This document shows, in pieces, positions 33,760-44,337 of a stretch of DNA of 64,000 nucleotides. The translations under genes and the position numbers were made by a program. This stretch comes from Emydura subglobosa. Lineage: Eukaryota > Chordata > Testudines > Chelidae. The stretch lies in contig ML680053.1 of the NCBI GenBank assembly GCA_007922225.1, positions 15,321,877 through 15,385,876 on the forward strand. Direction: 5' to 3'. The number at the start of each line of letters is the position of its first letter. Within the stretch, counting starts at the first letter, position 1. The notes under the pieces were generated by a model. It ran no database searches. It was not told the origin of the DNA and saw only the letters and a list, made by a program, of their open reading frames with translations.

Positions 33760-34740
33760 AGTTATCTCAAGTGCCTATACACAAATGCAAGAAGCCTGGG
33801 AAACAAGCAGGAGGAATTGGAAGACCTGGCACAGTCAGGAAACTATGATATGATTGAAATAACTGAGACTTGGTGGAGTAACTCACATGACTGGTGCACT
33901 GTAATGGATGGGTATAAACTGTTCAGGAAGGACAGGCAGAGGCGAAAGGGGGAGGAGTTGCACTGTATGTAAGAGAGCACTATGATTGCTCTGAGTTCCA
34001 GTATGAAACTGGAGATAAGCCAGTTGAGAGTCTCTGGGTTAAGCTTAGAAGCAAGAACAATAAGGGTGATGTCGTGGTGGGTATCTGTTATAGACCACCA
34101 GACCAGGAGGACGAGGTAGATGAGGCTTTCTTCGGTCAACTAGGGAAAGTTTCCAGTTCACAGGACCTGATTCTCATGCGGGACTTCAATCACCCTGACA
34201 TCTGCTGGAAGAGCAATACAGCAGAGCACAAACAATCCAGGAAGTTTTTGGAAAGTGTTGCGGACAACTTCCTGGTGCAACAAACTAGGAGCCGTGCTCC
34301 TCTTGACCTGCTGCTCACAAACGGGGAAGATATGGTAGGGGAAGTAGAAGTGGGTGGCAACCTAGGCTGCAGTGACCATGAGATGGTCGAGTTTGGGATC
34401 CTGACAAAAAGAAGAAAGGAGAACAGCAGGATACGGACCCTGGACTTCAAAAAAGCAGACTTTGACTCCCTGAAGGAGCTGATGTGCAGGATCCCTTGAG
34501 AGGCTAACATGAGGGGGAAAGGAATCCAAGAGAGCTGGCTGTATTTTAAAGAAATCTTATTGAGGGCACAGGAACAAACCATCCCGATGTGCAGAAAGAA
34601 TAACAAATATGGTAGGCGTCCAACTTGGCTTAACAAGGAAGTCTTTGGTGAACTTAAACACAAAAAAGAAGCTTACAAGAAGTGAAAGCTTGGTCAGATG
34701 ACTATGGAGGATTATAAAAATACTGCTTGAACGTGCAGGA
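33760..34740 (+). pseudogene. CR1 ORF2 endonuclease, frame-broken
   Basis: The APE-type endonuclease nicks target DNA to prime reverse transcription. Blocks seen are YTNARSLGNKQEELEDL (catalytic Asn of the first motif), MIEITETWWSNSHDW (the conserved ETW), VGICYRPPDQEDEVDEAFF, ILMRDFNHPDICW (normally GDFN) and NLGCSDHEMVEFGI (SDH motif). They fall in frames 33616-33972 and 34074-34499, separated by a frameshift and followed by a stop at about 34498. Confidence 0.85.
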
Positions 34741-34766
34741 ATGAAATCAGGAAGGCCAAAGCACAA

Positions 34767-36506
34767 TTGGAATTGCAGCTAGCAAGGGACGTGAAGGGGA
34801 AAAAGAAGGGTTTCTACAGATATGTTACCAACAGGAGGAAGATTAGAGAAAGTGTGGGCCCCTTACAGAATGGGGGAGGCAACCTAGTGACAGAGGATGT
34901 GGAGAAAGCTGAGGTACTCAATGCCTTTTTTGCCTCTGTCTTCACAGACAAGGTCAGCTCCCAGACTGCTTCACTGGGTGGCACAGAATGGGAAGGAGGT
35001 GAACAGCCCACAGTGCTAAAGGAACGGGTCCTAGATTATTTAGAAAGATTGGACATACACAAGTCCATGGGGCCGGATGCAATGCACACGAGGGTGCTGA
35101 GGGAGTTGGCTGAGGTGATTTCAGAACCATTGGCTATTATCTTTGAAAGCTCGTGGCAATTGGGGGAGGTCCCTGATGACTGGAAAAAAGCAAATATAGT
35201 GCCCATCTTCAAGAAAGGGAGGAAAGAGAATCCGGGGAACTACAGACCGGTCAGCCTCAACTCAATCACTGGAAAAATCATAGAGCAGGTCCTCAAGGAA
35301 TCCATTTTAAGTCACTTGGAAGAGAGGAAGGTGATCAGGAACAGTCAACACGGATTCACCAAGGGAAAGTCATGCCTGCCCAACCTGATTGCTTTCTATG
35401 AAGAGGTGACTGGCTCCATGGATGTGGGGAAAGCAGTGGACGTGATATACCTTGACTTTAGCAAAGCTTTTGATACGGTCTCTCACAGTATTCTTATCAG
35501 CAAGTTAAAGAAGTATGGGTTGGATGAATGGACTATAAAATGGATAGAGAACTGGCTAGAGCATAGGGCTCAACGAGTAGTGATCAGTGGCTCCATGTCT
35601 AGCTGGCAGCCGGTCACAAGCGGAGTGCCCCAGGGGTCGGTCCTGGGGCCGGTTTTGTTCAACTTCTTCATCAATGATCTGGGGTAGATTGCACCCTCAG
35701 CAAGTTTGCAGATGACACTAATCTAGGGGGAGTGGTAGATACCCTGGAAGGTAGGGATAGGATACAGAAGGACCTAAACAAACTGGAGGATTGGGCCAAA
35801 AGAAATCTGATGAGGTTCAGCAAGGACAAGTGCAGAGTCCTGCACCTAGGACGGAAGAATCCCATGCACAGCTACAGACTGGGGACCGATGAGCTAAGCA
35901 GCACTTCTGCAGAAAAGGACCTGGGGGTAACAGTGGATAAGAAGCTGGATATGAGTCAGCAGTGTGCCCTGGTTGCCAAGAAGGCTAATAGCATATTGGG
36001 CTGCATTAGTAAGAGCATTGCCAGCAGATCACGGGAAGTGATCATTCCCCCTCTATTCAGCATTGGTGAGGCTGCATTTGGAGTATTGTGTCCAGTTTTG
36101 GGCCCCCCACTACAAAGTTGTGAGAAGTTGGAGAAGTTGGAGAGAGTCCAGCAGAGGGCAACAAAAATGATTAGGGGGCTGGAGCACATGACTTATGAGG
36201 AGAAGCTGAGGGAACTAGGCTTGCTTAGCCTGCACAAGAGAAGAAAGAGGTGGGATTTGATAGCAGTCTTTAACTACCTGAAATGGGGTTCCAGGGAGGA
36301 TGGAGCTAGGCTGTTCTCAGTGGTGGCAGATGACAGAACTAGGAGCAATGGTTTCAAGTTGCAGTGCTGGAGGTCTAGGTAGGAAAAACATTTTCACTAG
36401 GAGGGTGGTGAAGCACTGGAAGGGGTTGCCTAGGGAGGTGGTGAAATCTCCATCTTTAGAGGTTTTTAAACTGCGGCTTGACAAAACCCTCGCTGGGAAT
36501 TTTTAG
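34767..36506 (+). pseudogene. CR1 ORF2 reverse transcriptase and C-terminus, frame-broken
   Basis: Frame 34767-35687 (306 residues) carries the fingers and palm: [78 protein letters not shown] (first catalytic Asp) and [21 protein letters not shown] small deletion and frameshift come just before the FADD centre, which is found near 35706-35718 in another frame. The thumb and C-terminal domain continue in frame 35732-36382. Relative to the 61147 copy, this one lost its frame at the catalytic centre. Confidence 0.9.
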
Positions 36507-36592
36507 CTGAGGTTAGTCCTGCTCTGAGCAGGGGGTTGGACTAGATGACCTCCTGAGGTCCCTTCCAACTCTATGATTCTATTATTCTAATT

Positions 36593-37374
36593 TTTGGATG
36601 AAATTTTAGGAACTGAAATATAGGTTAGGTTAGACTGTTCCCTATGGTAAAGCTCCCTGGAGTTTGGAAGGATGTCTAAACTCTAAATTTGAAAGTGACA
36701 ATATATAATTTTTTTAAAAAACAAACAACTCTGAAAGTGTTTTCCAAATGTATGGAGATATTCTGTCATCTCCTCAATTGAAGTCCACAAAAATGTAAAA
36801 ATAAGTACCATCCAACCGGGAGTCACTTGCATGAGGAGCCGAAAAACAATTTGGGTTATTTTGCAGTAGCATAGTTACTCATTTAGAAAGAAAATATCTA
36901 CTGATAACAGCATTTCACCTCTTTTGACTTTCCTTGATTATGCTCATTCTAGCTGAAAGTAAACTTTGTTTATGCAGGTGAATTTTACAGGGATGAAATT
37001 CTCCCCAGCATGGGCCCACAGGGAGCACAACTCAGCTAAGCTATGGGCCAGTCATGACCGCACCCCTCTGCCTTGGCCCTCCACACTGCATCCTCACTCA
37101 TAACCAACTGTGCAGGGTTGGACCACTGGTCCTGTGTGTGGGCTGCGCTAGAGAGGACAAATGTGACTCTGCAATGCCAGAGAGAGAGTGGGCTTCTCTG
37201 TGCCCCACCTCCCACCCCTTAACCTCACTGCCCCAGGCCTGCCATGCCCCGCCCCTCACACTCAACCCTGTCATTGCCTGCCCCGCCCCTATAACTCCCC
37301 TCGTCTCAGACCCCCACTCTCGCCCTCCCTCCCCCGCTCAGACCCTCACTCTCGCCCTCCCTCCCCCCCCCCAC
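36593..37374. other. Unassigned sequence leading into the CpG island
   Basis: AT-rich to about 37000, then increasingly C-rich from about 37190, with CCC(T)CCC runs and repeated CTCGCCCTCCCTCCCCC words just before the island. No coding exon recognised. Confidence 0.45.
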
Positions 37375-37400
37375 CCCGCCTTCTCCCGCGCGCCTTCCGT

Positions 37401-37414
37401 GTTGCCCTGGTAAC
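37401..37414. promoter_or_regulatory. X-box (RFX binding site)
   Basis: The sequence GTTGCCCTGGTAAC is an almost perfect RFX X-box: half-site GTTGCC, 2-bp spacer, half-site GGTAAC, against the palindromic consensus GTTGCCATGGCAAC. RFX factors (RFX2, RFX3), together with FOXJ1, activate ciliary genes. The site is in the CpG island upstream of DEUP1, a gene used in centriole amplification of multiciliated cells. Occupancy is inferred. Confidence 0.75.
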
Positions 37415-37439
37415 AGGAGAAGCCGCCGGGCCCGTCCTG

Positions 37440-37701
37440 TAACCGCCGCGGGGTGAGAAGGCGGCAGGCGGGGCGGGACGGGACGAAGCGAGGCGAGGCG
37501 GGACGGGACGGGACGAGGCGCTGCGCGCACGCCCGGAGGGGTAGAGCCGCCGCCCGGCGGGGAACGGCCCCTGTCCGCCTCGGCAGCAGCGGAAGCGGAG
37601 AATCGATCTCGAGCGGGCTCGGCAGCAGAGCAGCGCCGCCGCTGCGGGCTGGAGGCGACTCCGTCGGGAGCGTGCCCCGGCCGGAGCCGCCACAGAGCCA
37701 G
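37440..37701 (+). other. DEUP1: DEUP1 exon 1, non-coding (5' UTR)
   Basis: The likely first exon ends at 37701 in CACAGAGCCAG, directly followed by a good donor, GTACCTG. The next acceptor on the + strand that leads to the DEUP1 start codon is at 38950. The exon start is not known and is placed loosely inside the CpG island. I infer it is 5' UTR because coding similarity to DEUP1 starts only in the next exon. A second, similar donor context 110 bp downstream (CAGAGCCAG/GTACCAT at 37811/37812) could serve as an alternative end. Confidence 0.5.
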
Positions 37702-38815
37702 GTACCTGCCCCCCCATGCCAGGGTCAGCCCCACCCCGGGCCGGGCCCCCCCCCCCCCCCCCGCGAGCCAGTGTCACCTTCACCCCCACCGGACCCTGCC
37801 CCCAGAGCCAGGTACCATCCTCCCATGCCAGTGTCAGCCTCACCCAGACTGGTCCCTGCCCTCACGGAGCCAGATACTTGCGCCCCCCACCCCTCCCCAT
37901 GCCAGTTTCAGTCCCACCCCAACTGGTTCCTGCCTCCACCGAGCCAGGCCTGCCCCCCATGCCAGTGTGAGCCTCACTCTGACTGGTACCTGGCCCCGCA
38001 GAGTCGGCGTGCTCCACATTATAGTCATGCTCTCTTTGATCTGCCTCCACCGAGCCAAGGAGCTTGGCTGCTCTGCACCCCGGGGGCACATTCACTCCAA
38101 CCTGTACACTGCTGCCCAGAGCTGGAATTGCTCTACACCCCGTGTTCACACATCCTGTGATCCTCCTTTACCTTGGTGCTGGGTCAACTCCACACCACAC
38201 TGTTACTGATTCTCGACTCCGCAAAGGCTGGGCTATTCCAAACCCTATTGTCATGCTGCTGCCACCACAATAAATCTAGGGTGTCTCTGTATTCAGGTTT
38301 TGCACCCACTCCAAGTACTACACCAAAAGTCTGGAATTTCTTTCCACATGGGTGTCATGTTCATGATCTTTCCAATTCACCACCACAGAGCCAGGGCTTC
38401 TGTGAACGAACCCGAGTGTCCTGTGAATCCAGGGATGCTCTGAACCCTAGTGGCAGAACTTCTCCAACTCATTGCTACAGAGCTAGGACTGCTCCAAGCC
38501 CAAATTTCATACTCACTCCAACTATTGCCACCACAGGGCAGGAGTTGCTCTCAGCCTCAGGTTTGTAGCCCCTCTGAGTCTATGTTGCTGCTGCAAACTG
38601 GCGTTGATCCAAACCTGACTGACATGCCATCTCTACCATTGGAGCGGGGGCTGCTCTATTCGTAGCATTAGCTCACACAGTAACCACCCAACAGAGCCAG
38701 GGCTCCTCTAACCCCCATTGTTGCATCAGCTTCAACAGCTGCTGTCACACAGTTAGGGTTACTCCAGATCACAGTGCCATGCCCATTAAAAGCTATTCTA
38801 CAGAGCTACTCCATA
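37690..38815. repeat. Diverged minisatellite covering the exon 1 donor and intron 1
   Basis: A unit of roughly 60-110 bp recurs with divergence. Its core is (C)AGAGCCAGG followed by CATGCCAGTGTCAGCCTCAC and ACTGGT(C/A)CCTG. Clear starts of units are near 37694, 37804, 37866, 37940, 38049, 38388, 38476, 38693 and 38750. A C17 run lies at 37746-37762. The first unit supplies the DEUP1 exon 1 splice donor. Translating across it gives long proline-rich open frames on both strands, which are low-complexity artefacts. Confidence 0.65.
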
Positions 38816-38950
38816 ATCTAGTGTGTGGGGTATTTGCAAATGAAAAATTACAAAATTTTTAAAAAGTTGAAACACTCCCCATGTAGTGAATGGCTGTATA
38901 AGATTACATCTAAGACTCTATATTATTTCATTTAATTGTTTGTTTGACAG

Positions 38951-39019
38951 ATTAAAAGAACAATACAGGGGGAAAATGGAGCAGAAATTGCAAGTGTTGC
39001 AGAAACAATTTGTGGTTGG
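38951..39019 (+). CDS. DEUP1: DEUP1 exon 2, first coding exon
   Basis: The exon is bounded by acceptor TTGTTTGTTTGACAG (ending 38950) and donor GTAAGC at 39020. Its start codon is at 38976-38978 in a strong Kozak context (A at -3, G at +4). It encodes MEQKLQVLQKQFVV plus two bases of the next codon (phase 2). Joined to exon 3 it gives Gly-Ala then SPCEAEL, parallel to human DEUP1, where a short ME- leader ends in GT before SPCEAEL (human sequence from memory). DEUP1 is the deuterosome scaffold that recruits CEP152 and supports PLK4-driven centriole amplification in multiciliated cells. The leader itself is weakly conserved, so the exact start is less certain than exons 3 and 4. Confidence 0.75.
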
Positions 39020-42000
39020 GTAAGCACTGACTTCTCTTTTGGGGTTGGAGTCCTTAATGGAATTGAATTTTTGTTCTTTTTAAAAGGATTTAGAACATAA
39101 GGTAGTAAAGCTTTAAGATAATTTTTCTCCTATGCCCTTCATTACTGTTTCTATGTATGTTATGGAGAAGTAGTAGTCACTGTTATTTAGGGCAGCACGG
39201 CTCACTCCTGGGTAGTAATAAACTGATACCTGTCTGTGTCATTTATTTAAAATTTTAAAACTATTTTAATTTACATGGACACAAGAAAAAAATGTGTGAG
39301 CTATTTTTTGAAGCCCCAAGTATATTTTTAATTGTTTTAGAAAGCCATTAAAGTTGCTAAGCAACAGCAGTATAGATACCTATCACACCATTTACAAAAC
39401 CTAAATTCTTAAGAGCAAGAAAATGAAATAAGGATATAATTAATTTTAGTAATCTTAAATCTAATAATTTATCCTACATAACAAATATTTTTATCAATTA
39501 TTAAGAAATGCATTATCACAACAGAACAGTCTTTGCTCTGACACAAATACCATTCTTTCATCTGTAATCTCAATACAGAACCTTTCTAAAGAGGAAATAT
39601 AGACATGGGCCAGATTGTGAATCCCTTACTTAGTTACTAACACAAATAAGTATCATTTAAATCAATGGAGTTTAGTTGCAAAGCCCTGTAGTATGTAAGA
39701 GTGTCAGAATCTGGACGGACGGGCTCACGCACGTGCTCTCTCTCTCGTCAATTTGTCAGCTTCGAATACACGTCCGTGTGTGTGTGTGTGTATATTATAT
39801 ATATATATATAGCCAGATTGTGGCGCATCCTGCCCACTAGTAGAAGGGAGCAGAGGGGTCATAAGGCATCCCCTTACTCCTTTCCACCCGTGCCCCATAC
39901 CTGTGCTCTCTGTGTGCAAGGGAAGCAGGCTCTGCAGAACCATTCCGTCCCTGCCCTAACTCAGGTGGGTGAACCTTGACTCCAAAAGTGGTGTAGTTAT
40001 GCTGGCACATCAGGGAAAATACACTACAATAGGTATAAAGACCTGGTATAGTTTACTACTTTTCTGGAGCAGCAGGAAAGCCAAGAGAGAAACTAAGTGG
40101 CTTTTCCAGAAGCAGTGCAACCAACCACTGCCCCTTATTAAGAGTTAGAAGACTAACTGATGATCTGGCCCATAACTTAAAAAATGTTATACATTTTCCT
40201 ATAAATGAATTTATACAGCATCATTAATCTCAAATAATTATAAGTACTTTATACAAATATTCTGTCTATAAATATAACTGATAATATTTTAGACAGAAGT
40301 ATTCCTTAAAATGATACAAAAATCAATATAACATTCAAACATACATTAAAATGCCATGGATCAGAATAAAGATTGTTGTGTTGTACTGAAATAGGTGTTT
40401 GTGTATACTTGATAAGAATAATGTATTTATGGGTTTTTTTGATAGAATAAGTTTAAGTAGTATTATGTTACATATAAAATTACATCCTGAATTATTTTTC
40501 TTTGCTTATAAATGCTTGGATTTGTAAGTGACCTGGTATGTAAGTACGGTGATGTCACACAACAACCTTAACTGTTTTTTTAAATCAAATGTATTGTTTT
40601 TAGACTATATTTTAAAATTGGAAGGATATTTTAAGGGTCAAAATTGCTCTTAGTCATAAATGTGAGGAATTTCTCTTTATTTTATCAACTGGTGATTTAA
40701 TTTATTTATTTATTATAGAGTAATTCCTTGGGCAATAAAAAAATGCATCATCCAAAATATTGCTAGCTTAAAAAGCAGATACAGCTTTTTCTTAAATATT
40801 TTAATATGCATAGTTACTTTGACTAGCACTGTGTACACTTAGCCATCAATATCCTAGGGAAAGAAGAATATTCCTTGAACATCAGCAATACAAATTGTAT
40901 AAGGGTTAGCAAAATAATGAAGATTTCACTGCTACAGACACTCAGAATACATAAATTACCCATCCATATGTGTATGGATGGTGGAAGGAGTGTAACTTTT
41001 AAATAATTGATCTGACTAATGTAATTAAGTTTAGGACAATTTGATTTCTTTATATGTCTTGATGGATAATCTTGATGTTTAAACTTTTTATTTGTATCTA
41101 TTTAAATTTTCACAGTTGTACAAAATTGATTAAAAAAAACCTTAACTCATCAATTTAGATTTAAGTTGTGGGAAGTTATAAGGGGACTAGACAGTAATTA
41201 TTTAACGACAGTACACAAATTCGAAAACTTAAAGCTAACCATTAAGTTAAATCCATTTAAAAACAAATATTTACATGTTATAGTTTGATATTTGATGTTG
41301 ACTATCCTTAAATCAAACTAATAAATTCTCAAGCAACATTTTCCTTACTTTGCCTATCTGGAAATTTAGATTATTGTAGATGGAAATATTTTTTCTTCAA
41401 TTTGTATATTTATGGTAAAATCAATGTATACTGATATTTGCACATAAAAATCTAATCGTTCCAAGCCTAAATTTAATGGAATTTACTATCAGCAGATCCT
41501 AATGGACTATTGTATTAATCAGATTATGTAATTCCTTTTAAGAAAGATAAAAAGATAAAATACGCTAACATCGTAATTCTAGTATCTGTTTAAAGATCTC
41601 ACGACAAGTGAATTTATTATTTAAGATAAAAATCTGACATTAACCTAGGTTATGCCTAGGCTTTGGTTCACATTTACATACATATCATACATAATAATCC
41701 AGATGTCTGCAATTCCCAAGTATAATGAGGAGAGAGTGCAAGAAGGAAATAATGCATTTTGTGGACTCAGCATTTTTGGAAACATTAAGCTTTAATTTCG
41801 GTCTCTAAATTAAAACTAACTATTATAAAGAATAGGGACAACCAGCTACTTATGTCTATTAGGAAACTTTAGGAAAATTATACAACTGTCTAGAAACCTA
41901 GATGAGAAGGAGAATAAATGGAATTGTTCATTGAAGACAGGGGCATAACTAATGGGTAGAATCAACTATCGTTGAATATAGAAAAGAGAAGAGTGGTTAT

Positions 42001-42035
42001 TGGTAATGGGTTAGTAACTATTATCTTGGTGTGTA
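39020..42035. other. DEUP1 intron 2, left part
   Basis: AT-rich intronic DNA. The only structured piece noted is the (GT)n(AT)n microsatellite at 39776-39811. No exon with similarity to DEUP1 is seen. Confidence 0.55.
39776..39811. repeat. (GT)n(AT)n microsatellite
   Basis: A run of about seven GT units is followed directly by about nine AT units with one interruption. Confidence 0.95.
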
Positions 42036-42600
42036 TTATCAAAGTGCCTAGAAGCCCCAGATATGGACCAGGTCTCCATTGTGCTAGGCACTGTACAAAC
42101 ACAGAACAAAAAGACAGTTCCTGCCCCAAGAGCTTACAGCTTAAGCATAAAATGAAAGGCAGATGGATACAGACAGATGGGGGATACAAGGAAACAATGA
42201 GACATTGTGGTCAGCATGGTAGGCTGTGGTCTCAGCACACTGGCAGCATAACCATTGACGTTTTTGTAGGCCTGATGGCAAAGGAGAGTTTTACAGAGGG
42301 TTTTGAAAGAGGAGAATGAGTTGGTTTTGCAGGTGTTCTACTGGGAGCTTGTCCCAAGGATGAGGGGCAGCAATGGAGAAAGCACAAAGGTGCTTGTTTG
42401 AAAATTTAATAAGTGGATGATAGAGGCTGACAGCATGGACCAATCTGAGGTGGGAGTCAACCTTTTGATACTGAATAAGAGATGATAGGTAAGATGGGGA
42501 TAGGTCATGAAGGACTTGAAAGTGAAGACAAGAAGTTTTTGTTTGATACAATAGAGAAGAAGGAACCGTGAAGAGATTCAAAGAGAGGGTGACATAGTGA
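42036..42600. repeat. Unclassified dispersed repeat
   Basis: The stretch starts GTGCCTAGAAGCCCCAGATA, then TTGTGCTAGGCACTGTACAA, AAAGACAGTTCCTGCCCCAA and GAGCTTACAGCTTAAG. These phrases occur in old dispersed repeats of amniotes as far as I remember. It is richer in G than its flanks, has no intact frame, and the ends were not resolved. A related short phrase (CTAGACACTGTACAGATG) occurs near 54764. Confidence 0.45.
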
Positions 42601-43314
42601 AAGTTTGCGTATCAAATTCTGACCAAGTTCAATAGCAAACAGAAGTTGTTACATTCTGAAAGATATTTTGTGATTTATGTTGAAAGTGGATTGGTATCAT
42701 AGTGGAAAGTTGTCAACAGTACAAACTACTATCTAAAACTGGCATATTTGAATTTAGTATAGAAACGATGAAAAATTACACACTGAGGGTGAGGATAGAT
42801 GGGATTTAAAGAGAAATAAGTAAACAGCCTGTGCACCCACCATTTGCTTTTTCAGCTGCAGTCCCACCCATCCACTCTTTCATCATGTAAATTACATCAA
42901 AATACTGATGTGTAATTTATTGCACAATTTAAATTGGATGTGCCCTGATTACCTCAGCCTCTGTGCAACACAGGAGCATGTGCAAATGTGAATACTTTTG
43001 GAGGGGCACTTTAAACACCATCCCCCCCACCCAATACCACCAATGTCTACTGTCTCCCTGCGCTCCCCACCTATCCCCCCAATACTCCCAGACTCCACTG
43101 CTTCCCTCCCCCCCATTGTACTGAGCTCCCTTCTGCATCTCCCAAGTAGGGTCTAAACACTGGAGGCTACAGGCACGGAAGGGATGGGATTCAGCAGGAT
43201 TCCCCATCACCCCTCTGGCAGATTTGTGCTGCCAGCCTGGCTTCCCTGCTCCAGGCGCCATCTAGTGAGGCGCTGCAGAAGCACTAGCTGCGGTGCCTTT
43301 CTCAGGCACATCCT
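42601..43314. other. Intronic sequence, possibly more of the LTR element
   Basis: AT-rich to about 42960, then C-rich (CCCCCCACCC near 43020-43110). The C-rich part could be further internal sequence of the minus-strand LTR element at 43315-44251, but no domain is visible. Confidence 0.35.
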
Positions 43315-43789
43315 TCAGCCACACTCAGCCTGACTCACACCCTGGCAGAAAGGGGGAAGAACAGGCTCAGGGCAGGGAATCCCAGGGTGGAGGGCAGGGG
43401 CAGAAGCTGGAGCAGTGGTGGAGATGATTATTGTGGGGGGGCCTGTGCCCCTTCTTGGTCCTCCCCTTGTGCACACTGCTTCTACAACATATGGGTTTGT
43501 AACATTTCGTGTGGATGTGCCCCGTTTCCCCAGCCAGCTGTCCTGGCACCTTCCCCGCTCACTGGACTTACCATTTTCTGGACCACCTGCTGATGGGCAG
43601 CAACCTGCTCCTTTATGAAGTCCTGGAGGCTCCTCTGCTGGTCGGCCTGTCAGGACAGCAGCACCTGCTGTTCCACCTGATGGGACTGCTGCATCACCTG
43701 CATTGTCTTCATTAGCCACTAAAGTCTCCTCCATTTTGGCTGCCACTTTTAGCAATGGCTATGGTTCAGGGTCCCGGACAAGTCCCTAA
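43315..43789 (-). pseudogene. LTR retroelement internal start: primer site and gag remnant
   Basis: Directly after the minus-strand LTR (44251-43790) comes a primer-binding-site-like sequence at 43789-43771. On the minus strand it matches the standard tRNA-Pro primer site at 14 of 18 positions, with only transitions differing. Downstream, in the minus sense from about 43735, a Gln-rich stretch (QVMQQSHQVEQQVLL, then a stop, then QQRSLQDFIKEQV) looks like the helical start of a gag protein. The frame is broken by stops. Only the 5' part of the element is seen; whether it is ERV or Gypsy type is undecided. Confidence 0.55.
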
Positions 43790-44251
43790 TGTAACAGTTC
43801 ACATGGCCGTGCCCCCTGTTTCCCTTGAGGTTCCACTCCCCGGATACAAAGGACCCACAGCTTTCTCATTTGAAGTCACCCATGTTCATTTATTTACAGT
43901 GCACATAGTCAGTTCCTAGTTCCTGCCCCAGGCACTCTAGGGGCTTAGAGGGTTACTCACCCCTCCTAGCCAGCAGGCAGATTGACTCACAATCATCCCC
44001 TGCATTCCTTGGCCACATCTCCCCCTCTTGGTTTCCTGCACTGGCTTATATACCCTCCCTGGCCAGGTCAGCAGCTGTTCCCCCCTTTGACTTGTTAGTC
44101 AGGGCTCTGGCTCAGCCTAATCAGTGCAGCCAGCTGCTACCTGCTTCCCTTGTAATTCCTGGCTCTGCTGGCCTGCACTGCATCAGCCCAGCCCCCTGGG
44201 TTAAGGGTGACAGAGGCAGCTGAGGGATTTACCACCCTCCACTCTGCCACA
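43790..44251 (-). mobile_element. LTR, minus strand, 462 bp
   Basis: On the + strand it begins TGTAACAGTTCAC and ends CTCTGCCACA, so the minus-strand LTR runs TGTGGCAGAG...TGTTACA. A TATA box (GGTATATAAGCC on the minus strand) is at about 44044-44055. A primer site adjoins its 3' edge, so it acts as a 5' LTR. No clear target duplication was found. Confidence 0.65.
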
Positions 44252-44337
44252 GGTTTCCACTGAGATGCTGGATTTAAACAGCCCATAGCTTTATCATCCA
44301 GAGACTGTTGGCAGGGAGTTTTCAGTAAGGGGGCCTC

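Larger units (their letters stand above)
33435..36592 (+). mobile_element. CR1 LINE, long copy (about 3.2 kb)
   Basis: This is a 5'-shortened but long CR1 element on the + strand. In order it has the end of ORF1 (33441-33633), ORF2 endonuclease (about 33760-34500), reverse transcriptase (34767-36000) and the C-terminal domain (to 36382). The 3' tail ends CCAACTCTATGATTCTATTATTC near 36590, the ATTCTATG-type repeat typical of CR1. Frameshifts at several points make it non-functional. Its sequence is close to the minus-strand copy at 61147-63257. Confidence 0.9.
37375..37735 (+). promoter_or_regulatory. DEUP1: CpG island promoter of DEUP1
   Basis: This is the only strongly CpG-dense stretch of the window, embedded in AT-rich DNA, and it lies directly upstream of the first splice donor of DEUP1. 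It contains GGGCGGG-type Sp1 words, tandem GGGACGGGACG repeats near 37477-37516, and an X-box at 37401-37414. No TATA box is evident, as usual for CpG promoters. The transcription start is not visible from sequence and probably lies between about 37430 and 37600. A divergent transcript cannot be excluded. Confidence 0.75.

Noticed and set aside
1..37000. Search for exons of SLC36A4 or MTNR1B, expected upstream of DEUP1
   Set aside because: No transmembrane-rich or other conserved exon was recognised; the region holds repeats and unassigned intergenic DNA only.
37453..38160. 235-residue proline-rich frame across the CpG island
   Set aside because: It starts at GTG, runs through a splice donor and a minisatellite, is low-complexity, and long frames also exist on the opposite strand. 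GC-rich repeats lack stop codons by composition.
42036..42600. Possible coding exon, because the stretch looked conserved
   Set aside because: No open frame with splice sites; the phrases are those of an old dispersed repeat.
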